Shown piece by piece: positions 22,200-31,739 of a stretch of 64,000 nt of DNA (the first letter of the stretch is position 1; every line of letters begins with the position of its first letter). The notes beneath the pieces were generated by a model. It made no database searches. It had not been told where the DNA came from and saw only the letters and a program-made list of their open reading frames with translations. The position numbers and the translations under genes are program-made. The DNA comes from Prochilodus magdalenae (lineage: Eukaryota; Chordata; Actinopteri; Characiformes; Prochilodontidae), in contig JAMWET010001661.1 of NCBI GenBank assembly GCA_024036415.1, forward strand, positions 62,001 through 126,000, read 5' to 3'.

Positions 22200-23180
22200 G
22201 TAGTCTTCTGACATTTTGGCAGCCAAGCCTCAGTAATTGGGAATGACATCTGCAATCATCCGCGCTCCGTGTCAATTCCCTCAACAGTGATTTATTTACT
22301 GATTATATGAGGGGCTCCTGAAAAAGACTGCTCTGTTTGTTCTGCATCAGCAAAATCACAGCCACTGCAAAAATGAGTGGGAAATGACATGCGGGTGGAG
22401 CGAGAGAGATAGAGAGAGAAAGAGAGAGTTATATATACAGATATAACTCATTAGGTTTCATGTAGCTGTGGGAAACATCCATATGAGACTCTATTGACCT
22501 CCCGAAACAGCTAAATTCCTTTTATAAGGAATGTCTGTTTTTAAGAAATGTGTACAAAAGCGAAGTGCTGGGCGGCAGCAGCCTCCATTCCACACGCAAG
22601 ACGTTTTGTGCAACTCTTGAATGCTTTTTGTCACATGTCATTAGTCACTCTGAAAGACGCCCAGGTAATGGAGTGCTCCCGCTTTTTCTTTTTTTCTTTT
22701 TTTCTTCTCCACCCAGCTCAGGAGAATTTATCAGTGATTGATGGCGGATCATTCCAAACTGCTCGACAGAACTTTCCATTTCGGCGAAGGAAGGAAATTG
22801 TTCTTTTCCCTCCACATGCTCCTTCTTGAACCAAGCGCTAAGGCTGCACTCGCTATACCGCCGAGTCCGACAATAAAATTATGATTGATATTGCTTCGCA
22901 TCAGCAGCCAATTACAGGTTTCTTTTGACCTTAATGGAATGGAAATTGCTCAGATGAAAACGATATGCTCTTATTTCATTAAAGGTAACTATGACAACAG
23001 CATGGTTGGCTAACACAGCAAGATTTGTTTATTTATCAAACTGTCAGAAGTTGGACGTTTCTAATGGAGAGTTATTGATTAGCGAGTGCTTTTTTTGGCT
23101 CGATGGTGGGCTTTCATTGTCTTCCGACTTATTTTCAATTACATATTGAGTGCAAAATCTTGACAGTTGTCTCCCCAGAC
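22200..23180. other. Candidate conserved non-coding block, long
   Basis: A long non-repetitive stretch, except for the GA run at 22402-22430. Homeodomain-like words cluster at 22880-23160: AAAATTATGATTGATATTG, CAGCCAATTACAGG, TTATTGATTAGCGAG and TTTTCAATTACATATTGAG. TTTCATTAAAGG near 22975 is also typical of deeply conserved fish enhancers. No reading frame with a domain. Inference from texture only. Confidence 0.42.
22402..22432 (+). repeat. (GA)n purine run
   Basis: GAGAGAGATAGAGAGAGAAA and following GAGAGAG. Short imperfect microsatellite. Confidence 0.8.
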
Positions 23181-24170
23181 ATCTTGATAGTAGGTATGGT
23201 AGGCACTTGTGGTCATCTAATTATGGCCATCTAATCACTGACAGCACTTTTGCAGGAAAGAATAAGTTTAACCCATAATGCTAGTGTTGGTTATAACAAA
23301 TACAGGACAAGTTAGCATTCATTTCATGCTTTCTGTTCTACTACAATTTTGATTTATGTTTAGATTCACAGTACACTGTAGTTACGCTTAGCAGACATGA
23401 GACTTGATTCATCAGATAATGGGATTTGCTAACACAGGAGATGTTTGACACTTCAAGCAATGCAGGAGGATCACACTATGCTGAATTCACAATGTTTCCT
23501 TTAGACTGCTAAGTAAATAGCTATTAAAGCTAGCATCATGGAGGAGAGACAAGGTGGGGTACACATCTACATGGTGATACTGTCCCCTGTTTTTGTGTCG
23601 GATGAGTATGAATTTGACAGGTTCTACGATGCTACAAATTGGTTCTTTAAAAAAAACTTGGATCCTCTTTTTTGGAAAGGCTCCGCAAACTTTCTACTTT
23701 TGCACATTACAAGGTATTGCCAACTAGAAGAGCAGCACTGTCATTTATCACTGAGTACAGAGGCCCAGTGTAATACCAAGCATCTCTTTCACAGCAGCCC
23801 TGCTGATAAATGTTCTTCATATTGTCGATGTCAAAAGAAAAATATGTATCTTATTTTTTTCCAGTATTTCTTTTCTGACATTTGAGCTCATCAGCTGTCC
23901 TTTACAAAGTGTGACAATTTTATCATGACTGGACCTACAAAAAAGGCTCCAAAACTGGTTGGAATAAATCTCTTTACTTTCACGTACAATGAAGATACAG
24001 GAAATGTTTGCCATTTCTGGAGATTCCGTATCATATGAAAATGTATGTCATGTTTTTGGATGAGATTACCTAGATGCTATTTGTAGAAAAAGAAAAGCAA
24101 AAACCACAACAGGACCTTGTGGTACTACACATGAAATGCAGTTACATATAATATATACAGTATATATATA
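23181..24170. other. AT-rich intergenic DNA
   Basis: Nothing recognised apart from a TA-rich run at 24146-24172, into which the next element inserted. Confidence 0.4.
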
Positions 24171-24439
24171 TACACTGCTCAAAAAATAAAGGGAACACTT
24201 TGAAAACACATCAGATCTCAATGGGAAAAAAATCGTGCAGAATATCTTTCCTCATATAGGCTGGGTAATGTGTTAGGAACGAAAGGATGCCACATCGTTT
24301 GATGGAAATGAAAATGATCACCCTACAGAGGGATGAATTCAAAAACACCCTGAAAATCAAAGCAAAAAAATGATGCAGCAGGCTCGTCCATTTAACCCAA
24401 ATTCCATTGCAGCAACTCAAAATGGTACTCTGTATTTTT

Positions 24440-24966
24440 CTCTGTTTGTATGGCTTCCACATGCTCCTAATGAGATGACGGATGGTGTCCTGGGGGATCT
24501 CCTCCCAGATCTGGACCAGGTCATCACCCAACCTGGTGGCGTCGGATGGAAAGAAATGTAATGTCCCAGAGGTGTTCTATTGGATTTAGGTCAGGCGAGC
24601 TGGTGGGCCAGTCAATGGTATCAATTCCTTCATTCTCCAAGAACTGCCTGCATACTCTCGCCACATGAGGCCGGGCATTGTTGTGCAACAGGAGGAACCA
24701 GGACCCACTGCACCAGCGTAGGGTATGACAACGGTTCCAAGGATTTCATCCCAGTACCTAATAGCAGTCAGGGTGTCGTTTTCTAGCCTGTAGAAGTCTG
24801 TGCGTCCTTCCAGGGATATGCCTCCCCAGACCATCACTGACCCACCACCAAACCAGTTATGCTGAATGATGTTGCAGGCGGCATAACATTCTCCACGGCG
24901 TCTCCAGACCATGACACGTCTGTCACATGTGCTCAGGTAAAACCTGCTCTCATCTGTGAAAAGCAC
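24440..24966 (-). pseudogene. Tc1-like transposase, catalytic segment
   Basis: Starts with 'LFTDESRFYLSTCDRR' (first catalytic Asp), continues with 'SVMVWGGISLEGRTDFY', then after a frameshift gives 'LLHNNARPHV', 'SPDLNPIEHLWD' (catalytic Glu) and 'IWEEIPQDTIRHLIRSM' near the C-terminus. The family normally has QDN where this copy has HNN, so the second catalytic Asp has become Asn. With the frameshifts and two stops near 24525, the protein is dead twice over. Confidence 0.87.
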
Positions 24967-24967
24967 A

Positions 24968-25168
24968 AGGCGCCTGTGGCAGATCTGTCAATTCTGCCAA
25001 TCGAGCTCTACAGTGCTGGCCAGTGAGCACAGGGTCCACTACAAGATGTCGGGCCCTCAGGCCGCCCTCATGAGGCCTGTTTCTGATTGTTTGGTCAGAC
25101 ACATTTAGAGCAGTAGGGCTCTGGCAGTGCTCATCTTGTTCCTCCTTGCACAAAGGAGCAGATACCGC
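24968..25168 (-). pseudogene. Tc1-like transposase, second HTH segment
   Basis: Includes 'VSDQTIRNRPHEGGLRARHL' followed by 'PVLTGQHCRARL', the second half of the bipartite DNA-binding region. It is separated by frameshifts from the segments before and after. Confidence 0.83.
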
Positions 25169-25173
25169 AGATC

Positions 25174-25371
25174 CTACTGAGGGGTTAAGGACCTTCTACA
25201 GCCTTGTCCAGCTCTCCTAGAGTAACTGCCTGTGTCCTGGAATCTCCACCGTACTCTTAAGACTGTGCTGGGAGACACAGCAAACCTCGTGGCAATGGCA
25301 CATATTGATGTGCCATCCTTCAGTAGTTGGACTACCTGTGCAACCTCTGTAGGGTCCAGGTACTGCGCCAT
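25174..25371 (-). pseudogene. Tc1-like transposase, first HTH segment
   Basis: The start is the ATG at 25371 ('MAQYLDPTEVAQVVQLLKDG'). The upstream in-frame extension is 5' leader. Residues 10-55 form the helix-turn-helix 'SICAIATRFAVSPSTVLRV'. A 'RRAGQGCRRS' segment corresponds to the GRPR-type hook. The frame ends after 'LTPQ' by a frameshift or stop, where the family normally continues into the second HTH. Confidence 0.87.
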
Positions 25372-25670
25372 GGTACAAGTAGTGACGCTGACCCAAGTCA
25401 ACTGCAGAACTAGTGAAAAATCAGTCAGAAAAGATGAAGGGGGACAAAATGTCAATGACCTCGTCCTTTTAAATGATTCCTGGTTTGGGGGGTGTCACAT
25501 TGTTGCTCCTCTACTGCACCTGTTGTTAATTTCATTAACACCAAAGCAGCTGAAACTGATTAACGGCCCTCCCTACTACTTAACTGACCAGATCAATATC
25601 CCTGAAGTTAAACTGAGTTGATGCTATACTCTGATTAAAAAGTGTTCCATTTATTTTTTGGAGCAGTGTA

Positions 25671-26439
25671 TATATATATGGTTTACGAAAACTTCTAAAC
25701 ATGGTTTAAACCATTCTAAAACTGTGCCTGAGAGGACAGTCCAGCACTCAACCTTGGTGGATTCAAATTTAGTGATCACCAGTATCAAAAGCTGCATCCA
25801 GTAGGATCGGAATAGAAGGATGCTGTGCACCAACCAGAGGACTTAAAAAAAAAGTCTCATTACAATGTTTAGAGTGAAAAAACTAAAACATCAACATAAG
25901 AAACATCAGGCTATATTATACACATAAAAAAGTAAATGAACAGTTTGTGACATGAACTGATGAATTTCTATGCTGATTATTAGCACTGGGGCTGTTACTC
26001 AATGTGCTCTATAAAGGACATAACAAGATGAACTCTTTGTGTGTTATTTGTTTAGTTAGATGTGTTTGTCTATAATTGTTACTTTGATGATAAGACCAGC
26101 AATTCAAAAGTGGTTAACTTACTTTTTCTTGCAACTGTAAACTGATCAGTGGAAGCCATTATACATAAACAGTATGGTATTAAAATGAGTATACAATCTA
26201 CACCCCCACTTGCACTGCTGCTGCACAGCGATGTCTTTATTCCTTTGGGTATTTTACCCAAACATTTCATAACACACATTCATGGTGTTTTTGTTTCATT
26301 TTGTTCTGCGTTGAGTTGTGGTTCGTATGCGTTTAGACACTTCATGCCATTCCAGAAAAAACTGTGTCTGCTTCTGCAGCCAAAGCCGCCGCTGAGCACT
26401 AGTATTTGTTCTAAAGCAAAACTCTCCCAGCTGATCCAT
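25671..26439. other. AT-rich intergenic DNA
   Basis: No recognised gene, RNA or repeat family. Confidence 0.4.
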
Positions 26440-26965
26440 ATTGATCAGTGAAGCTTTTTCACACAGAATCTGTGGAGAATTCAGTCGCTGTAATGGTGCA
26501 GTTCTGCCTGGCTGTTTACTATTGGCCTCTGGGAGGCTCCCAGAATTCCTCTACGGATGCATCGCGGAGCGCAGCCAGCTTCCATATATGAGCTATATTT
26601 CACAAAGTCAAAAGAATCGATCCATTACAGCCCGTTTGGGATGCTTGGAATGCGTCCAACTCCCGTTCTTTTTCTTCGCTCTCTTTTGAAAGTGCCAGGC
26701 TTGCTCATGATCAGCGCTGTGTATTTGGGGAATTTGTCACTGTACCGAACATGTTTTGAGGCAACGGAGAGAAAAGAACGATTACAGAGAATCCGCAGAG
26801 GACAAATCTGTGATATTTGTCCAAAGTTTCTTGATCTACTTTTATCCTTTCAAACAAAGAAGAATTGTGTGAAAGGAGCACATTTCTCACATATGGTTCA
26901 ACTCACATATAAATAAATAACTACAATAATAAGGGTTAGTGGAGGCACATTGAATATGGGCAACC
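26440..26965. other. Unassigned, possibly conserved non-coding DNA
   Basis: GC-richer than its neighbours, with retained CpGs (GATGCATCGCGGAGCGCAGC near 26556) and overlapping plus-strand frames without a domain. No splice signals clearly frame an exon. Function unknown. Confidence 0.28.
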
Positions 26966-26994
26966 AGTATACCGTCGCTGTCCAAAGAAAAATA

Positions 26995-28045
26995 GGTAAC
27001 ACTTTATAATAACTTTCAGTAATAAACTATTAACTAATGATTAATAGCTGTGAACAAATCATCAGTTCATGAGAATTTGAACGTGAACAAACGTTTACAA
27101 ATGACAGTTCATGTAGTTATTAATGCATATATTGATGTTTACAAACATGTTAACAAATCATTAGTTCGTTAGAACTTGAAAATGAACAAATCATTAGTTA
27201 ATGAAAAATTGAAAATTAATAAATGTTTATCAGTCAGAGTTCCTGTTGCCAGTGTGTGCACTCATATATTTATAAATATGTTAACAAATCATTAGTTCAT
27301 CAGAATTACAAAATTAACAGTTCTACATACCTCGGCTCAGCCGCTGCTAGGTTGAAAAGAATAGAGCACCCAAAGATGTCCAGTCAAGAGCAGTTCAGTT
27401 TTCCTGCTCACCTACAGTGTGTCCCAGCTGACAGTGAATCTACATTATGGTAAATTATTGAGGCAACACATAAATTAAGATTTATGTTAAGAGATGCATT
27501 TCAAAATGACTGTTTAGTTTAGACTGTTTAGAAAGCAGAACGTTAATTAATTAGTTAACGTGCTTGCAAATTATGAGTAAATATGTGTAAGGCTTACTAG
27601 TTCATTAACAAATAGGTATAAGCTATACATTCATCAGTTACAGATGTTTTTGCAGTACCTGAACTAAAGTTGAAACTCTTCATTATTAGTTAATGTTTAT
27701 GAACGTTTACAAACTATTAGTAAATATGGATTTTAATTTCATATACCCTCTTGTTTGACTGGACATATCCATACTGTGATTTGCAATAAGAAACAACAGT
27801 GGTAAACATTCAGCACACATTTACAGATCATCAGTGAATGGACCAAGACCAAGGGTGAAATTAATCAATGACTTTTATTTGTAGAAAAGGATTTGCTCAG
27901 TAATTACAAAGGAAGCTCTATGATCAACAATTACATACAGTAAGAAAGTTGCTCAACAATTAAAAAAAAAATGATTACAAATAAAAGCTGAAGAAACAAA
28001 CTCAACCTCAAACACCCCAAGTCCTCCCCGCCTCACCCCCTCCAC
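26995..28045 (+). repeat. Left long inverted arm
   Basis: Built from AT-rich subrepeats around ACAAATCATTAGTT, GAACGTTTACAAA and TTAACTAATGATTAAT. It ends in a GC-richer zone (CTCAACCTCAAACACCCC near 28003). Bases 27223-27453 contain a 76-codon frame that recurs in the right arm with a single residue change; I take it as chance, not a gene. Confidence 0.85.
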
Positions 28046-28311
28046 CCCATCACCAATCCCAGCATACTTTTAGCAAATGTAATGCATAAATTAGGATAAA
28101 CTACTTTTAAGTGTACCTGTAATACATGTGATTATAGAAATAAGGAAGAAATTAGCTCAACAATTACAAAAAAAAATCTGCATTTTGAAAGTAACAATTC
28201 AGTTATTTTTTTCTCTATTGCACTGTAAAGCTGCAAGGTTGTGCCAGTTACTTGTTTTGAGATGTCATGAAATTGTCTTCCTAGTGATACATTTTTGTGA
28301 CTATTACCTAG

Positions 28312-28660
28312 CTATTCATTCCACTCTATTACATGAAGGTGGTCTTCCAGCAAACCCTCCAGTCTGTTTCCCCTCAGCCTCCACACATTTCCCTTATGTG
28401 TACACCATGCCCTCTCAATATGTTGAGTATGGACACTATTGCTAGGATTTACATTGCAGATTCTGTGGTTTATGATGAAGTGATTGTATTCCAGTTGTTC
28501 AAAAGACCCTTGATAGCCCCACCACTCATCACTTATCACTTCTGTCCCAGTTCTCACATGGTGGATGACTTAAGAATCGCATTGGAATGTTCCAGCATTT
28601 CAAAAAAAATGCCAAAAAGGGATATTCTATAGTACCATGTACTGTAATAAAGATGAAAAG
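28312..28660 (-). pseudogene. IS1016/Merlin-type DDE transposase, C-terminal part
   Basis: The minus strand encodes 'EVISDEWWGYQGSFEQLEYN', then 'HFIINH' and 'HTQHIERAW'. In the ISXO2/IS1016 (Merlin) DDE family, the second catalytic Asp lies in SDxWxxY, a conserved N-H follows, and the catalytic Glu lies in HTxxIExxW; all are present. The C-terminus 'KGNVWRLRGNRLEGLLEDHL' also fits. Upstream, after a frameshift near 28570, 'FFEMLEHSNAIL' resembles the preceding strand of the fold. The first catalytic Asp and the N-terminal zinc-binding part could not be placed. Frame breaks make this copy inactive. A GTG, not ATG, opens the longest frame, so the start is not defined. Confidence 0.75.
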
Positions 28661-28839
28661 TTTTAAATTAATTATTTAAAATAATGTCAAGAACAAGACT
28701 TTAGGACAAACTATGAATTCATGTTTAAAGTTATCTTACCACTTTATCAGTTTAGCTGTCTCTTCTTTGTTTTCCCTTTTTGGGATAACTTTCCTAGCTC
28801 ATACACTAACAGTCATAGAAACAATGATTCCCGAAAACG

Positions 28840-29082
28840 GGTGCGCTGTATTCAATTTAGCGCCAACTTCGGTTAATCGGTCACTTTAAATTTGAGAACT
28901 GTATTGGACCGTGCCTGAAATCAGTCAAAGTGGCTAGCCAATCATAACTTTACATACAAAAAGAGGATACGCCCTCTTCCCCCCTCTGCTTCCCCAGTTT
29001 AGGTGGTTTTACCGGAGCGCTGCGGTTTGTCATTAAAGCGCTGGGCGCCATTTTCCTCAGGTCGAAGCGGTTAGCTACAGTG
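28840..29082 (+). promoter_or_regulatory. CpG-rich promoter-like segment inside the element
   Basis: In an AT-rich element this stretch is CpG-rich. It has a CCAAT box in TAGCCAATCATA near 28937, E2F-like GCGCCAACTTC near 28861 and GGCGCCATTTTCC near 29043, and a TACAAAAAGAGG weak TATA-like word near 28956. It lies directly upstream of a short ATG exon with a strong donor. The transposase remnant lies upstream on the other strand, so the segment could also serve it as a bidirectional promoter. Function is inferred. Confidence 0.45.
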
Positions 29083-29468
29083 ATGACAAAGAGCCATATG
29101 TCTGAAGTACAACCACAGTCGAGCACTTCAGGTAAGATCAGATACGCGTGTTTTAGTATTTTGAGTATTTTCGAGTTTAGACGGGTTAAACAGTTGAGCT
29201 AATGCTGTGCCATTAACAGAGGCCTGCTAGGTATCTAGCTCTCTAACAGTAGCCATTATTAGACTTCTTATTACTTATTTATTTGATTTTGAACACTGTC
29301 CACAGTTTTTTGTTGTTTCGTTAAGGTACATACGCCAAATTCAGAACAGTGCAACCATTACAGTTTGATATGTTAGCACAAAATAAATGGTTGATGGATG
29401 TATTTGTGTGTTGTTTATTTTATTTTAATTTTTTACTTCCAGATCCAGAAGGTCCAACGCGGTGCTGA
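29083..29468 (+). other. Putative two-exon short reading frame inside the element
   Basis: ATG at 29083 opens 16 codons (MTKSHMSEVQPQSSTS) up to TCAG|GTAAGA at 29131/29132, a near-consensus donor. A pyrimidine-rich tract and TTACTTCCAG give an acceptor before 29443. Joined, the frame continues for eight residues to TGA at 29466. That product is too short to be a known protein. It may be the first exon of a captured host gene cut off by the capture, or the 5' end of a longer transcript. No homology recognised. Confidence 0.3.
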
Positions 29469-29552
29469 ATTGTTGCAAAAAGAAACAATGTCAGCATACA
29501 CGGCTGGTGGGGTATACTGCAACACCATTTTGACTTTGGGTTTAAATGAGGT

Positions 29553-30398
29553 TGGGGAGGGGTAAGGTGGGGAGGACCTGGGGTGTTTGAGGTTGAGCTT
29601 GTTTCTTCAGCTTTTATTTGTAATCATTGAGCTTTTTTTTTTTTTTTTTAATTGTTGAGCAACTTTCTTACTGTACTGTACTGTAAACGTTCATAAACAT
29701 TAACTAATAATGAAGAGTTTCAACTTTAGTTCAGGTACTGCAAAAACATGTGTAACTGATGAATGTATAGCTTATACCTATTTGTTAATGAACTAGTAAG
29801 CCTTACACATATTTACTCATAATTTGCAAGCACGTTAACTAATTAATTAACGTTCTGCTTTCTAAACAGTCTAAACTAAACAGTCATTTTGAAATGCATC
29901 TCTTAACATAAATCTTAATTTATGTGTTGCCTCAATAATTTACCATAATGTAGATTCACTGTCAGCTGAGACACACTGTAGGTGAGCAGGAAAACTGAAC
30001 TGCTCTTGACTGGACATCTTTGGGTGCTCTATTCTTTTCAACCTAGCAGCGGCTGAGCCGAGGTATGTAGAACTGTTAATTTTGTAATTCTGATGAACTA
30101 ATGATTTGTTAACATATTTATAAATATATGAGTGCACACACTGGCAACAGGAACTCTGACTGATAAACATTTATTAATTTTCAATTTTTCATTAACTAAT
30201 GATTTGTTCATTTTCAAGTTCTAACGAACTAATGATTTGTTAACGTGTTTGTAAACATCAATATATGCATTAATAACTACATGAACTGTCATTTGTAAAC
30301 GTTTGTTCACGTTCAAATTCTCATGAACTGATGATTTGTTCACAGCTATTAATCATTAGTTAATAGTTTATTACTGAAAGTTATTATAAAGTGTTACC
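29553..30398 (-). repeat. Right long inverted arm
   Basis: Reverse complement of the left arm, lacking about 235 bp near 29690. Differences in the outer 700 bp are few single bases, for example ACGTGT against ACATGT near 30243. A 19-T run lies at 29632-29650. Confidence 0.85.
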
Positions 30399-30654
30399 GA
30401 AAAATATACATCTCCATTTTTGTCTATTTGTACTTTTCTCCATCTTTCAAACACAGGAGCTGCTGTTTACACTGTGTGGGAATTTCATTATGAATGAACC
30501 AACAGAAATCACCTGAAACTGCTTGGGAAGAAATCTGGTTCCATTGATTACATTAGAATTAAAATGTTTTACCCTCTCCTTTAAAGTTGCCATTTTGGAG
30601 ATGCATGTTTTCCTTTGGACAGTGATGATATGTGCAATGTAGCTGATTTTAATC

Positions 30655-30870
30655 GAGTGGTCAGTCAGTGGAAGTACAAATTAAGTGTATAGAATAAAGT
30701 TGGCAGGTAGCAGTCACACAAGCTACGTGTTTCCAATGAAATGGCCAGTTAGTGGAAGAATAAGCTTTCTAATAAAGTGACCTGTTAATAGAAGTGCAAG
30801 GTAGGCGTTTCTAATGCAGTGGTCAGTTAGTGGGAGTACTAGGTGGGTTTTTCCAGTAAAGTTTTTAGAA
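30655..30870 (+). repeat. 42-bp minisatellite (copy 2)
   Basis: Diverged units of the type GTGGCCAGTTAGTGGAAGTA plus CAAGGTAGGTGTTTCTAATAAA. Phase points are 30659, 30743, 30779 and 30820, mostly multiples of about 42 bp. Opposite orientation to the array at 16150. Confidence 0.72.
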
Positions 30871-31029
30871 GTCCAAGTTATATTCCAATAATGCCTGTCA
30901 TACACTTTCAAATTCCACTGCTCTTCCTCTAGTTATGCAAGTCAGTTTCTCCAATGCAATACAAGAGGCCGTTCATATACATTTTTCCAGAACAAAGCTA
31001 TCAGTCTCCTAGCCTGCAAAAGACCCAAA

Positions 31030-31735
31030 TCAATTAGGGTCACCTGTTTTTTATTAACCATAAAGGCATAAAAGAACACACACAGAATATTCACTCCTGT
31101 ATTTTCAGATAGAGATTAAACAATTATTTTGCAATATTAGTGTAATTTAGGACAGGTCCACATGCAATGAAACGAAGTTCGCTTTTCTTCTTTACATTTA
31201 GGTATCTGGAATGTCAGGGGACCAACGGTTAAGTTTAACAGGGGTAACATAGGTTCTCATCAACCTATGTTACTCTCAATCTTGAGCATTTTCCCATTCA
31301 GTCTCTTGTATATCTTCCTGTATATCTAGCCTCCAGTCCACTAATTTGTCAAATGAGGATTCTTTATCGTGCAGCACCAGAGCTGCATAATAAAGTAAAA
31401 TCTGATTTCTTCCATTTAGATTTTGTAGTGTGAGGATGTCAAGATGTGACAATTGAGGTTCTGACATTAACTGTTTGTGTTTATACTTAATAAAATGTCT
31501 TGGTATTAAGTATTTAAAGAAATGTTTAGTGGGGGATACTGTATATCTTAAACAGTTGTTTAAATGCAAGAAGAGTCTCATTTTTATAGAGGTCCTCTAT
31601 TTTTCGCATACCCTTATTTGCCCAGATTCTGAATCCATCATCTGCTTTCCCTGGTCCAGGACTGTGTGTTGCCCCAGCTGTGAATCTGGAAATTGTGGGT
31701 GTATCTCTAATATGTCAATGTTCTTTATACCAGAT
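31030..31735 (-). pseudogene. L1-type LINE ORF2 C-terminal fragment
   Basis: Minus-strand translation gives, in order, 'ADDGFRIWANKGMRKIEDLY', 'LLAFKQLF', 'FFKYLIPRHFI', 'VDWRLDIQEDIQETEWENA' and, past a break near 31250, 'FHCMWTCPKL' with its CxxC-like finger. These match the region after the reverse transcriptase in fish L1 ORF2 (GFxIW, YLQxRHFI, WExDL...EEW, CxWxCP). Several stops and frameshifts occur. The two minisatellite blocks on either side suggest the L1 entered a once continuous array. Confidence 0.72.
31243..31272. repeat. Perfect hairpin inside the L1 fragment
   Basis: GTAACATAGGTT, 6-base loop, AACCTATGTTAC. 12-bp arms, no mismatch. It marks the place where the L1 reading frame is broken. 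Confidence 0.65.
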
Positions 31736-31739
31736 ATCA

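Larger units (their letters stand above)
24173..25668 (-). mobile_element. Full-length Tc1-like transposon
   Basis: 1496 bp with TA duplications at 24171-24172 and 25669-25670, inserted in a TA-rich run. Termini CACTGCTCAAAAAATAAAGG and the reverse complement ending in GGAGCAGTG; inverted repeats about 30 bp, with two mismatches in the outer 25. This termini set belongs to a Tc1 family seen widely in fishes. I recall it, less surely, as one discussed for horizontal transfer between fishes and lampreys. The minus strand carries a nearly full-length transposase with frameshifts. Confidence 0.93.
26995..30398 (-). mobile_element. Merlin (IS1016)-like transposon with very long arms
   Basis: 3404 bp, starting GGTAACACTTTATAATAA and ending with the reverse complement, flanked by the perfect 8-bp duplication GAAAAATA (26987-26994 and 30399-30406). 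Arms of about 1045 bp (left) and 845 bp (right) are inverted and nearly identical; the right lacks about 235 bp present at about 27711-27947. The centre (about 28065-29545) carries an IS1016/Merlin-type transposase remnant on the minus strand and a promoter-like segment on the plus strand. The 8-bp duplication fits Merlin, which makes 8-9 bp. Known Merlin elements generally have shorter inverted repeats. The few arm differences suggest recent insertion or arm-to-arm conversion. Confidence 0.85.
26972..30628 (-). mobile_element. MITE copy interrupted by a Merlin-like element
   Basis: Flanking TA at 26970-26971 and 30629-30630. The left end CCGTCGCTGTCCAAAGAAAA and the right end GGACAGTGATGA match the ends of the intact MITE at 40180-40427 in inverted orientation. 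Removing the inserted 26995-30398 and one 8-bp duplication leaves 245 bp, against 248 bp for the intact copy. The interior (30407-30628) aligns along its length with the reverse complement of that copy, for example ATCTCCAAAATGGCAACTTT. This is a clean nested insertion. Confidence 0.85.

Noticed and set aside
27223..30170. Two nearly identical 76-codon frames at 27223-27453 (+) and 29940-30170 (-), which look like a duplicated gene
   Set aside because: They are the same segment of the two inverted arms of the transposon. The frame has no domain, lies in subrepeat DNA, and duplicates only because the arms do.
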